Shown here piece by piece: positions 16,352-24,107 of a stretch of DNA of 64,000 nucleotides. Both the position numbers and the translations under genes were made by a program. Origin of the DNA: Thermogladius calderae 1633 (lineage in GTDB: Archaea > Thermoproteota > Thermoprotei_A > Sulfolobales > Desulfurococcaceae); the NCBI RefSeq assembly GCF_000264495.1, contig NC_017954.1:496001-560000 (forward strand), given 5' to 3'. Each line of letters opens with the position of its first letter. Positions within the stretch are counted from its first letter, which is position 1. The notes beneath the pieces were generated by a model, which was not told the origin of the DNA, ran no database searches, and saw only the letters and a program-made list of their open reading frames with translations.

Positions 16352-16612
16352 ATGAGCAAAAGGACGCTGTGGCGCACGAGCCCACTGTTCAGGGTGGTCA
16401 TTGAAGAAGTGCTGGCAAAACCAGAGGGGATTCTAGAGAGCGAGTTATTAGAGATACTCAAAAAGAAGCACGACCTCGAGGTCTCCAAGCCTGAGCTGTA
16501 CCAGGCTTTGATTAAGCTGGAGCTCAACGGGTTTATCACGTCCGAGTTTATTGGTAAAGAACTGAAGATTAGGCCGTCTAAGACTCTCATGAGCCAGTTA
16601 ACCGGGTACTAG
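16352..16612 (+). CDS. Small winged-helix protein
   Basis: An 86-residue protein from ATG 16352 (MSKRTLWRTSPLFRVVIEEV). Its centre reads as a winged helix-turn-helix: ILESELLEILKKKHDL then SKPELYQALIKLELNGFITSE as recognition helix and wing. It could be a transcription regulator or chromatin-related DNA-binding protein; the target is unknown. A GTG at 16307 would add 15 residues of unlikely composition. TATA-like AGGTTTATAA lies at 16271-16280, leaving a leader. The FEN1 gene follows after 55 nt. Confidence 0.7.
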   Translation: MSKRTLWRTSPLFRVVIEEVLAKPEGILESELLEILKKKHDLEVSKPELYQALIKLELNGFITSEFIGKELKIRPSKTLMSQLTGY

Positions 16613-16667
16613 TGCGATCAAGTATTTTAAGGTAGCATGTTAATCAAAAAGATTGGGATGCTTCTAG

Positions 16668-17729
16668 ATGGGTGTCAACCTGAAAGACCTCATTCCACCC
16701 GAAGCAAAAGTCGTTTTAGACGATTTGAGGGTTCTCCGCGGAAAGATCGTTGTAGTAGACGGGTATAATGCTCTCTACCAGTTTTTGGCCGCCATAAGAG
16801 GCCCCGACGGCTCGCCATTGATGGACAGTAGCGGGCGTATTACGAGTCACTTGAGCGGGCTTTTCTACAGGACTATAAACTTGGTCGAGGAGGGTATAAA
16901 GCCGGTCTACGTGTTCGATGGCAACCCGCCGGAGCTTAAAATTAAAGAGCTAGAACGGAGGAAGGCGCTCAGAGAGGAGGCCGCTAAGAAGTACGAGGAG
17001 GCTGTGAAAGAGGGCGATCTGGAGGCTGCTAGGAGGTATGCGATGATGTCCTCGAAGCTTACCAGTGACATGGTCGAGGAGGCCAAGAGACTGCTGAAAG
17101 TAATGGGCATACCGTGGGTTCAAGCCCCCGCCGAGGGAGAGGCACAGGCCGCTTTCATGGTGAGAAGGGGTGACGCCTACGCGAGCGCGAGCCAGGACTA
17201 CGACAGCCTCTTATTCGGGTCTCCTAGGCTTGTGAGGAACCTCACTATCAGTGGTAAGAGGAAGTTGCCGAGAAAAGACGCATACGTGGAGGTGAAGCCC
17301 GAGGTCATAGAGCTCAGCAAGCTCACGGAAAAACTCGGTATTACTAGGGAGCAGCTGATAGACATAGGCATCCTCCTCGGGACGGACTACAACCCGGAGG
17401 GCTTCGAGGGTATAGGGCCGAAGACAGCGCTAACGCTCATCAGGACGTACGGGTCGATCGAGAAGATCCCCAAAGGCTACCTCAGAACACGCGAGGAGGT
17501 CGACGTGGTCAAGATCAAGAACTACTTCCTCCACCCTCCTGTAACCGCCGAGTACAAGCTAGAGTGGATAGAGCCCGACCAGAAGGGGATAGTCGAGGTG
17601 CTCGTTAAGGACCACGACTTCAACGAGGAGAGGGTTAAGAACGCGGTGGAGAGACTTAGCAAGGCCTACAAGGAGTTCCTCAAGGGGAGACAGCTAGGAC
17701 TTGATCAGTGGTTTAAGAAAAGTAGCTGA
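16668..17729 (+). CDS. fen1: Flap endonuclease 1
   Basis: Structure-specific nuclease that removes 5' flaps in Okazaki fragment maturation and base excision repair. N-region: MGVNLKDLIPPEAKVVLDDL, then KIVVVDGYNALYQFLAAIRG and VYVFDGNPPELK; I-region acids in PAEGEAQAAFMVRRGDAYASA and SQDYDSLLFGSP; helix-hairpin-helix LGTDYNPEGFEGIGPKTAL. The C-terminus QLGLDQWFKK is a PCNA-binding (PIP) box. 353 residues, normal. Confidence 0.97.
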   Translation: MGVNLKDLIPPEAKVVLDDLRVLRGKIVVVDGYNALYQFLAAIRGPDGSPLMDSSGRITSHLSGLFYRTINLVEEGIKPVYVFDGNPPELKIKELERRKALREEAAKKYEEAVKEGDLEAARRYAMMSSKLTSDMVEEAKRLLKVMGIPWVQAPAEGEAQAAFMVRRGDAYASASQDYDSLLFGSPRLVRNLTISGKRKLPRKDAYVEVKPEVIELSKLTEKLGITREQLIDIGILLGTDYNPEGFEGIGPKTALTLIRTYGSIEKIPKGYLRTREEVDVVKIKNYFLHPPVTAEYKLEWIEPDQKGIVEVLVKDHDFNEERVKNAVERLSKAYKEFLKGRQLGLDQWFKKSS

Positions 17730-17731
17730 AG

Positions 17732-18418
17732 TCACTCCTCTCGCCACCCGTACTCTCCGATCAAGGGGACGAAGACGCAGTCAATCCCCCACTTCATGGA
17801 CAGCTCTCCACTAGCCTTCTTCTCGACGATCAAGAGTCTTTGTATGAATCTATCGCCGACAGGTATAACGAGTTTGCCGTGTACGTCTAGCTGGTCTATG
17901 AGAGGCTTGGGTACGCTGGGAGCGCCGGCTGTCACTATAATTCTGTCGTAGGGTGCCCCCTCTGGGTAACCCTTAGAACCGTCGCCCACAACAACTGTCA
18001 CGTAGTCCTTGTACCCCGCTCTCTCGAGGTTACGCTTAGCGAACTCGGCGAGCTCTGGTACCCTCTCGACCGTGTAGACGTGTCCCCTGTGGCTCGGGTC
18101 CATTTTGGCCACGATCTCGGCCAGGACTGCGGCTTGGTAGCCAGACCCGGTACCGACCTCCAGTACTTTCATCCCCGGTAGTGGATCCAAGGCCTCTGTC
18201 ATGATGGCCACCATGTGTATAGCGCTAATGGTCTGCCCGTAGCCTATTGGAAGCGGTGTGTCGTAGTAAGCGTACTTCCTCAGGTTCTCCGGAACGAACA
18301 TCTCGCGTGGAACCGATAACAGAGCCCTCTTCACGATACCGCTCTTCAAGTACCCCTCTCTCTCCAGCATTTCTATTACTCTCTCCCTGCTGACTCTGAA
18401 CATGTTGTCCTCGGACAA
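17732..18418 (-). CDS. pcm: Protein-L-isoaspartate O-methyltransferase
   Basis: Repairs isoaspartyl damage in proteins with SAM as methyl donor, important at high temperature. The 228-residue protein has the Pcm substrate block [26 protein letters not shown], the SAM loop [16 protein letters not shown], and [20 protein letters not shown]. It starts ATG 18418 and ends 2 nt from the convergent fen1 stop. Confidence 0.95.
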   Translation of the reverse strand: MSEDNMFRVSRERVIEMLEREGYLKSGIVKRALLSVPREMFVPENLRKYAYYDTPLPIGYGQTISAIHMVAIMTEALDPLPGMKVLEVGTGSGYQAAVLAEIVAKMDPSHRGHVYTVERVPELAEFAKRNLERAGYKDYVTVVVGDGSKGYPEGAPYDRIIVTAGAPSVPKPLIDQLDVHGKLVIPVGDRFIQRLLIVEKKASGELSMKWGIDCVFVPLIGEYGWREE

Positions 18419-18440
18419 ACGCCTACCCGTTGAAATTTCA

Positions 18441-18450
18441 ATTAAATTAC
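18441..18450 (+). promoter_or_regulatory. TATA element for the DUF371 gene
   Basis: AATTAAATTA lies 23-32 nt before ATG 18473, the spacing expected for a leaderless archaeal transcript. Confidence 0.5.
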
Positions 18451-18472
18451 CTTAATTATCTTTCATAGTAGA

Positions 18473-18961
18473 ATGGTCTGGCTGAGAGTAGCCATGAGAG
18501 CAAGAGAGGTGGTACATGCGAGGGGGCACTACAACGTGAGAGCGATCCATAGGACTACTATCGAGATCACTAAAGACGAGTACTTGACTGCAAGGGGGGA
18601 CTGTATAGTTGGGGTCGCGGCCGATAAGTCCGCAAGCGACCTCAGCGAGGAGTTCAAGACGCTAGTAAAAAGGCCGGATAGTGTCGTCTTCGCCCGATTC
18701 ACAGCCGGAGGAGTGAGTGACGTTCTAGTGGCACAGGGGCATCCCGGGCTCGTACTGAGCGATAATAAGAAGATCATTATAAGGAGGAGCGAGTATCTCG
18801 AACCGGCCACGGTAGGCGTGAGGGCCAACAAGGCGGCGCGCGACCTCAGGAGAGACCTCGTCGACGCCCTGCGTAGAGGAGCCGAGCTCGTAGTTGAACT
18901 AGTCGTGTTAACGCTTGACGAGGTCTACTCTGAACACGCCGGCTCTAGGGCTGTGCTCTAG
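18473..18961 (+). CDS. DUF371-family protein
   Basis: Conserved archaeal protein of unknown function. The 162 residues follow the DUF371 pattern: VVHARGHYNVRAIHRTTIEI, then EYLTARGDCIVGVAADKSAS, FTAGGVSDVLVAQGHPGL, and a C-terminal EVYSEHAG. A TATA element 27 nt upstream supports ATG 18473; ATG 18494 would shorten it by 7. Its last 54 nt overlap the convergent trm5 gene in antisense. Confidence 0.85.
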   Translation: MVWLRVAMRAREVVHARGHYNVRAIHRTTIEITKDEYLTARGDCIVGVAADKSASDLSEEFKTLVKRPDSVVFARFTAGGVSDVLVAQGHPGLVLSDNKKIIIRRSEYLEPATVGVRANKAARDLRRDLVDALRRGAELVVELVVLTLDEVYSEHAGSRAVL

Positions 18962-19888
18962 GACGAGCCTGTGCCCCTCGATCGAAAAGCCGGCGAGTTT
19001 CTCGCTTATGACGTCGTACGTCGTCATGATGTCGTGTGACAAGATGTAGAGGTGTAGAACCCCGCCGCTCCTCAGCAAGCGGCCGTAGAAGGGCGCGAAG
19101 TCCAGGCTCCTAGTTGGCAAGTTTGCTATGACCCTGTCAAACACCTCCCTCTCTAAGGCGTTTACCAGGTCGGCGGCGTCGTAGTTGAGTGGGTAAACCA
19201 CGCCCTTTAACTTCTTGTAGTTTAGCCTCACGTTTACTATTATGTGCTTATAGGCCTCGGGGTTTTTGTCATTAGCGACAACGAAGGCGTCTCGTAGGGA
19301 GGCGATGTGTAGGGCGAACCCGCCTATACCGCTGAACATGTCCAGCACGACCTCGCCGTCCTCCACAGACTCTGCAACCCTGTGGTGCTCTTCGGCTAGT
19401 CTCGGGTTGTAGTAGGCCCTTCCCAGCGGGACGCGGAAAACTAGCCCGTACTCCCTGGCCTCGGCGTAGCCCCTATTCTCGCCCCACAACAGCCTGAGAC
19501 TCGGCACCCTGTACTCCCCGGTGGTCTCCTCGACTACGTAGATGCTCTTGAGCCTCGGGTGTATCGAGGTCAAAGCAGAGACGACCTCGTACTCGCCGAG
19601 CGACTCGAGGACTCTCGCCCTCACTATGGCCACGTCGCCTATCAGGTCGTACGCCGGGATAGTCGGGGGAGCAGTCCTACTGACAAGGGGAGGGTGGCAG
19701 TCGACCACAGCAAACTCTAGACCTCTCAACGCCTCTTCTATTTCTTCTAACTTGGACTCGTCGACAGGCAGTAGAACACGCGGACCCTGTCTAGTGACCC
19801 TCAGGTCTCCCCTCAACGCCTTGATGCGCCTCAGTATGGAGAGAGCCCTACTAGCGACTATTTTATCGACACTAACACATAGAGGCAA
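18908..19888 (-). CDS. trm5: tRNA (guanine-N1)-methyltransferase, Trm5 family
   Basis: Methylates G37 of tRNA (m1G37; some archaeal Trm5 types also act in wyosine synthesis). N-terminal substrate domain (~1-90), linker YDLIGDVAIVRA (D2 start), LKSIYVVEETTGEYR, RVPLGRAYYNPRLAEEHHR, SAM-binding VLDMFSGIGGFALHIA, and the catalytic region VIANLPTRSLDFAPFY. 326 residues. TTG 19888 is the start, with GAGGTCGG upstream and AT-rich elements at 19912-19921 and 19935-19944. The 3' end overlaps the DUF371 gene by 54 nt. Confidence 0.92.
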   Translation of the reverse strand: MPLCVSVDKIVASRALSILRRIKALRGDLRVTRQGPRVLLPVDESKLEEIEEALRGLEFAVVDCHPPLVSRTAPPTIPAYDLIGDVAIVRARVLESLGEYEVVSALTSIHPRLKSIYVVEETTGEYRVPSLRLLWGENRGYAEAREYGLVFRVPLGRAYYNPRLAEEHHRVAESVEDGEVVLDMFSGIGGFALHIASLRDAFVVANDKNPEAYKHIIVNVRLNYKKLKGVVYPLNYDAADLVNALEREVFDRVIANLPTRSLDFAPFYGRLLRSGGVLHLYILSHDIMTTYDVISEKLAGFSIEGHRLVLEHSPRAGVFRVDLVKR

Positions 19889-20196
19889 GAAACCGACCTC
19901 TATACCGGGCCAGATAAAATCTTCTCTGACCCAGGCTTATAATAGTGTGAAGATTGACAGCCAAGCTATCTTGTGATACCCTGCACTCTATCCTAGGATT
20001 CGCGGATTCGAGGAAGCAAACCATGGTAAAAGAGGTGACCGCAAGACCCTAGATTACTACAGTGAAAACCGTGGATCCCATTAGCGAACCTACACTCCAC
20101 AACGCTTATTCTCTGCGTTAATCATAGTAGTGCTAGAAGCGTGAGGGGGCCCCAACCGTCGGAGCATGGAAGATTCGTGTCGAGTGGTGGCTTCTA
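19889..20196. other. 308-bp intergenic region between trm5 and nadK
   Basis: Divergent region. The left part carries the putative trm5 promoter (reverse-strand GATTTTATCT at 19912-19921 and CTATTATAAG at 19935-19944). The rest contains no frame that looks coding and no RNA signature I can name; GGGGGCCCC at about 20144-20152 is a small palindrome. Confidence 0.5.
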
Positions 20197-21018
20197 GTGG
20201 AAACTCCCGTGTTCACGAGTGCACTAGTAATCTTCAAGCCGAGCTGGAGCTGTATCGAGGTCGCTAAAAAGTTGACAGACCACTTACGGCGTCGTGGGAT
20301 TGAGGTTGAGAGTGCGTGGGTCGACGACCTCTACAGAATAGAGGGTAAGGAGTTCTCCCTCATAGCCCTCGTAGGGGGAGATGGGACCTTCCTCAGGTTC
20401 TCGAGGCTTGCTGGAAAGATCCTCGGCCCCATCTTCCCAGTCCCGTGTGGTAGGAGGACAGCCTTCTACGAGGAAATAAATCCAGAGGAGCTAGGTTCTT
20501 TCGTCGACAGGCTTTTCAGCGGCGACTTCTTCATCGAGTACCTGCCGAGAGCAAGGGTGGTTATCGAGAACAGGGAGTACAATGCTTTGAACGAGGTTAT
20601 GGTAGTCAACGTCGACCAGGGGAGGGTAGGTAGCTTCAAGTTGACGATAAAGACGCCATCGGTCAGCACGGAGTTAGAGGTCGAGAGCGACGGGGTCATC
20701 GTAGGGCCTAGTCCGGGCTCCTCTGCCTACAATCTCTCTGCCCGCGGGCCATTAATGGACTTCTCCTACCTAGGACTTTTCGTGAACTTCCTCAACCCCC
20801 TGCAGCTCAACTTGACCCCGATAGTACTGCCTTTCACAAGCAAGGTGGTCGTAGAGCCGGAGGTAGTGTCGTCGGTGTATGTCGATGGCGAGAAAGTGTC
20901 ATCTGTCTACAACACCCCTGTTGAAGCCACTGGCTCCTGGGAGTGGCTGAGAGTGGTTAGGTTTAGAGCCCCACGGGGCTGGATACTCGATGTACTCGCT
21001 AAGAGAGCACTCAACTAA
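20197..21018 (+). CDS. nadK: NAD kinase
   Basis: Phosphorylates NAD to NADP. The 273-residue protein has the NAD/diacylglycerol kinase signature GGDGTFLRFS, NALNEVMVVNVDQG (usual NE/D motif), and the second conserved block SDGVIVGPSPGSSAYNLSARGP. GTG 20197 is taken as start; another GTG lies at 20209. Its stop overlaps the downstream nob1 gene by 29 nt, so the two are probably co-expressed. Confidence 0.93.
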   Translation: METPVFTSALVIFKPSWSCIEVAKKLTDHLRRRGIEVESAWVDDLYRIEGKEFSLIALVGGDGTFLRFSRLAGKILGPIFPVPCGRRTAFYEEINPEELGSFVDRLFSGDFFIEYLPRARVVIENREYNALNEVMVVNVDQGRVGSFKLTIKTPSVSTELEVESDGVIVGPSPGSSAYNLSARGPLMDFSYLGLFVNFLNPLQLNLTPIVLPFTSKVVVEPEVVSSVYVDGEKVSSVYNTPVEATGSWEWLRVVRFRAPRGWILDVLAKRALN

Positions 21019-21520
21019 CAAGGTTGCCATTGTAGGCGATACTGGGGCTTTGCTTGCACGGATCTACTACATGCTCCCCTCCTACCGTTTCGACTTTTAC
21101 ACCACGAGCATTTGTGTCGGTGAGGTTAAAGACCAGGAAAACCGGGAGGCCCTTCTTAAGGCCGTAGACTTGGGCCTGGTAAAGGTCGTTGAGCCGGGGA
21201 GCGAGTACCTCCGTAAAGCTACCGACGCGGCGAGGATCGTTGGAGAGCTAAGTAAGGTCTCCGAGGCCGACTTGAGCGTGATAGCACTGGCATTAAAGCT
21301 CTCGCAGGAGACCCGCGTTGTCGTGCTCACGGACGACTACAGTGTCCAGAACGTTCTCTACCAGCTAGGGATCGGCTTTAAGCCCGTGAGAACCAGCGGT
21401 ATTAAGTCGGCTTTCAAATACAGGGAATACTGCCCGACGTGCGGGTATGTACCGGGGAGACCTGGCGAGAAGGTCTGCCCTGTGTGCGGTTCCCCTATAG
21501 TGCGGGTCAGGGTTTCCTGA
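20990..21520 (+). CDS. nob1: Endonuclease Nob1 (PIN domain plus zinc ribbon)
   Basis: Predicted nuclease that cuts the 3' end of pre-16S rRNA. PIN domain ~12-135 with acids in VGDTGALLARI, TSICVGEVKDQE, SEADLSVIALAL and LTDDYSVQN; C-terminal zinc ribbon with CPTCGYVPG and CPVCGSPIV. 176 residues, normal for archaeal Nob1. ATG 20990 lies inside the nadK end. Convergent with the NSUN6-like methyltransferase gene, overlapping it by 14 nt. Confidence 0.92.
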   Translation: MYSLREHSTNKVAIVGDTGALLARIYYMLPSYRFDFYTTSICVGEVKDQENREALLKAVDLGLVKVVEPGSEYLRKATDAARIVGELSKVSEADLSVIALALKLSQETRVVVLTDDYSVQNVLYQLGIGFKPVRTSGIKSAFKYREYCPTCGYVPGRPGEKVCPVCGSPIVRVRVS

Positions 21521-22685
21521 AAACAGCTATGAAGAACCCTGGCATATCGTCTTTCAACGGGTGAAACCGGTAGGCGGCAGTCTCGTCTAAGTAGACCTTG
21601 TCCGCTCTGGGCACCCAGCCTAGGTCTAACGGCTCTAGTCCAAGAGACCTCGTAGCGTACAAGACGTTCTCCTCGTTCTCTACTCGAGTGAGTGTACAAG
21701 TGGAGTAGACTAGGACTCCCCCCGGTCTCAGGAGACGCCCGGCTACTTTCATGAACTGCCTCTGGTAATCGGCCAGGTTAATCGCGTCCCTGAGAGTCTT
21801 CTTGAACGAGAGCTTCGGCCTCACGCCCAAATTGGTGCATGGCGGGTCTATTAGGACTTTGTCTACTCTGTTCTCCAGCAGAGTAACAAGGTCTAGGAAC
21901 CTCGAGTCGAACGGTAGAGGGAGCACATTTGATGTCAGGCCCAGCCTAGCCAGGTTCTCGACGAGCTTCTCTACTTTCCCAACGCTCCTGTCAACGGCTA
22001 AGACGAGGGCCTTTCCCCTCGAGAGCTGGACTATATGCCCAGTCTTTCCACCAGGGCTCGCGTTCATGTCCACCACTAGCTCGGAGCCTGGGAAGACAAG
22101 TCTGCCGGCGACCATTGACGGGAAGCTCTGGGGGTAGACCAGGCCCTCCTTGAACTCCGGTAACTCGGCGATCGGGGGAGCCTTATAGACAGACCTAGTG
22201 TTGACGGCTACCAACCCCTTCCTCATACTCTTGAGCTGGTCCGATGAAACCGACGCCTCCAGCTCTGCTACTACAAACCCGTTTTTCGTGACAGCCGTCA
22301 GAACGTCCCCTCTCTTAAACATGTCGTAGGCGACTACGCCTGGCCGGTACAGGTTAGCACCCATCATTAGAGACTCCGCGGCGATGTCGTCCACGACTAT
22401 CCGCCTACCGTGATCTCTCACCTGGTAGGGCCCCTCTAACTCTATGTAGATAGCCTCCTCCAGGAGATCGTCTGGCCTGACCTCCACCCCTCTCCTTCTG
22501 AGGGACTCTACCACCTCCTCCCGCCGTGTTCTCAGAGTATTCACCCTCAAGTACAACCTTTTAGGAGGGTAGGTGAGCATCTCGAGCAGTCTATCCGTCA
22601 GGCTCCCGTAAACCCCCCTCAACTCCATGTATAGCCCGTGGTCTATTCGAGTAGCCTGCACCTCGTCGCCCTCGTACTTGTGCAA
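21507..22685 (-). CDS. RNA (cytosine-5)-methyltransferase, NSUN6-like with PUA domain
   Basis: SAM-dependent m5C methyltransferase of the NOL1/NOP2/Sun family, probably acting on tRNA. The N-terminal part (YPPKRLYLRVNTLRTRREEV) is interrupted by a PUA domain (~95-165, FKRGDVLTAVTKNGFVVAE), the architecture of archaeal/human NSUN6. Catalytic core: VDMNASPGGKTGHIVQ (motif I), LIDPPCTNLGVRP (Cys of motif IV) and YSTCTLTRVENEE (nucleophile Cys of motif VI). TTG 22685 is forced because TAG precedes it in frame. Confidence 0.92.
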   Translation of the reverse strand: MHKYEGDEVQATRIDHGLYMELRGVYGSLTDRLLEMLTYPPKRLYLRVNTLRTRREEVVESLRRRGVEVRPDDLLEEAIYIELEGPYQVRDHGRRIVVDDIAAESLMMGANLYRPGVVAYDMFKRGDVLTAVTKNGFVVAELEASVSSDQLKSMRKGLVAVNTRSVYKAPPIAELPEFKEGLVYPQSFPSMVAGRLVFPGSELVVDMNASPGGKTGHIVQLSRGKALVLAVDRSVGKVEKLVENLARLGLTSNVLPLPFDSRFLDLVTLLENRVDKVLIDPPCTNLGVRPKLSFKKTLRDAINLADYQRQFMKVAGRLLRPGGVLVYSTCTLTRVENEENVLYATRSLGLEPLDLGWVPRADKVYLDETAAYRFHPLKDDMPGFFIAVFRKP

Positions 22686-22740
22686 CTAGGTTCATTTTTA
22701 TTATCCAATCTATCCATTCAATAATCACGAGGTGATTGGA

Positions 22741-23055
22741 GTGAGCACTACTAGAGTCACGGACGAAGACCTCAAGAAGGCACTGCTCGAGAAGGAGAAG
22801 AAGCCCGGCGACGAGAAGCAGCGGTGGGTGCAGAGAATGATCAAGAAGGCCAAACAGTACCACAAGATATGCCCCTACTTCGACAAGAGAACTAAGATGT
22901 GCTTCCTGACCCTCGGGCAGAAGTGCGACAGGGAGGGCAAGTTCGACGTGTGCCCGGTGTTCAAGTCATTCCTCGAGAAGAAGTACGACGAGTTCAAGGC
23001 CAAAAACCTCCCACTACCACTAGACTTCGCCGACCTAGTGGCCTCGCCGTTGTAG
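22741..23055 (+). CDS. Small cysteine-containing hypothetical protein
   Basis: Not recognised. The 104-residue charged protein (N-terminal EDLKKALLEKEKKPGDEKQ) has a compact four-cysteine segment, CPYFDKRTKMC then CDREGKFDVCP, that could bind zinc or an iron-sulfur cluster, followed by FLEKKYDEFKAKNLPLPL. GTG 22741 follows GAGGTGAT, a near-perfect anti-16S match; GTG 22732 lies inside that site. It is followed 14 nt later by a DUF2283 gene, so the two may be co-expressed. Confidence 0.75.
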   Translation: MSTTRVTDEDLKKALLEKEKKPGDEKQRWVQRMIKKAKQYHKICPYFDKRTKMCFLTLGQKCDREGKFDVCPVFKSFLEKKYDEFKAKNLPLPLDFADLVASPL

Positions 23056-23069
23056 GCGGTGTTGAGCGC

Positions 23070-23291
23070 ATGTCTGTCAAAGAGTACAGGGTGAGAGACC
23101 TAGACAAGGTGTGGTTTGAGTACGACAAACAGAACGACATACTCTACATAAACTTCGGCGACTCCACCGAGGAGGCTGACGAGGAGTTTCTAAGCGAAAA
23201 CGGCGACGTCGCGTTCAGGATCAAGGAGGGTCGCATCATATCCATAATGATAATCGGCCTGAGCACCAAAGCAGGTTTCACTGTTCTTTAG
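23070..23291 (+). CDS. DUF2283-family small protein
   Basis: A 73-residue protein with the DUF2283 pattern: VWFEYDKQNDILYINFGDS, then an acidic stretch (EEADEEFLSENGDVAF) and RIKEGRIISIMIIGLS. Function unknown. ATG 23070 is 14 nt after the stop of the cysteine-rich protein gene. Confidence 0.82.
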   Translation: MSVKEYRVRDLDKVWFEYDKQNDILYINFGDSTEEADEEFLSENGDVAFRIKEGRIISIMIIGLSTKAGFTVL

Positions 23292-23322
23292 CCCGAGGGT
23301 GTCAGGCCTCTAGTTAAGGACG

Positions 23323-23817
23323 CTACTCGGGTACAGCTTTCTCGCTCACCTCAGGTGGGCGGAGTTTTTCGTCGAACACTACCTTTAACAGGCCCAGCTT
23401 TTTCAAGACCAAGTTTACGTAGTCGGTGATCACGTTCCTGTCAAACCCCATTTTTTCAGCCCTATTCAAGACTATGTTCTCCACGACGCTGTACTTACCG
23501 TACTTCTCGTTCAGGTCTTTCCAGGGTATACCGGTCATAGCCTTGATTACCTCGTTGTCCACCGGTAGAATGCCCTTCACCATCATGAAGGCTATGATGG
23601 GGTAGCCCACGTACCCTTTGAACACAGTACCGTTGTCGTTGCTGTAGACCCTGTACGAGTTCTCTCCGTCCTTGACTACGACCACTATGTACTCCTTTTC
23701 GCCCCTGCTCGATGTGATCTTGGCCGTGTTCTCGTCTACGAGCTTTATTCTCGCGTCACCTATACTCCCAGCAGCCTCTAACACCTTAATCCTAGGGGGC
23801 CTAGTCAGGACCTTCAA
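23323..23817 (-). CDS. Conserved hypothetical protein
   Basis: Not recognised. 164 residues, starting MKVLTRPPRIKVLEAAGSIG. The first half looks beta-rich (ARIKLVDENTAKITSSRGEK, EYIVVVVKDG), the second half helical (WKDLNEKYGKYSVVENIVLN, VNLVLKKLGLLKVVF). No signal peptide, membrane segment or obvious catalytic motif. It follows the next gene upstream by 16 nt and probably shares its promoter. Confidence 0.75.
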   Translation of the reverse strand: MKVLTRPPRIKVLEAAGSIGDARIKLVDENTAKITSSRGEKEYIVVVVKDGENSYRVYSNDNGTVFKGYVGYPIIAFMMVKGILPVDNEVIKAMTGIPWKDLNEKYGKYSVVENIVLNRAEKMGFDRNVITDYVNLVLKKLGLLKVVFDEKLRPPEVSEKAVPE

Positions 23818-23833
23818 GCCTAGACAAACCCCG

Positions 23834-24049
23834 CTAGTCCAGTCTTAGAACAAGAGGAGAATCAGACACCTTGATGGCTTCGCCCTCAATCCTCTGCCCT
23901 ATACCGAGCCTTAACAGTTCGTTGAACTTGTCCTCCGATACAACGAGCGTGAACTCCGCCGGCGCCCCCTCAATACTCCCGTAAACCTGTACCCGCCTCT
24001 CGTCCATAGACTCGAACGAGACTATAACACCTTCAAACCTGACTTTCAT
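23834..24049 (-). CDS. Small hypothetical beta-rich protein
   Basis: A 71-residue protein MKVRFEGVIVSFESMDERRV... with alternating hydrophobic strands (RRVQVYGSIEGAPAEFTLVV, LGIGQRIEGEAIKV), suggesting a small OB-like or SH3-like barrel; no family recognised. A reverse-strand TTTTTATA at 24085-24092 is a plausible TATA box about 40 nt upstream. First gene of a two-gene unit with the 164-residue protein. Confidence 0.7.
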   Translation of the reverse strand: MKVRFEGVIVSFESMDERRVQVYGSIEGAPAEFTLVVSEDKFNELLRLGIGQRIEGEAIKVSDSPLVLRLD

Positions 24050-24084
24050 CTGTTTTTCAACCCAAAAAATAGGTTGTCTCTAGG

Positions 24085-24092
24085 TATAAAAA
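24085..24092 (-). promoter_or_regulatory. TATA box for the 24049/23817 gene pair
   Basis: Reverse-strand TTTTTATA, 36-43 nt before the ATG at 24049, in an AT-rich spacer downstream of the tldE stop. Confidence 0.5.
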
Positions 24093-24107
24093 TACTTTAT
24101 GACCTGA

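Noticed and set aside
22899-23069. Long N-terminal extension of the DUF2283 protein
   Set aside because: The upstream 57 codons are the out-of-frame copy of the cysteine-rich protein gene; the ATG at 23070 gives the family length.
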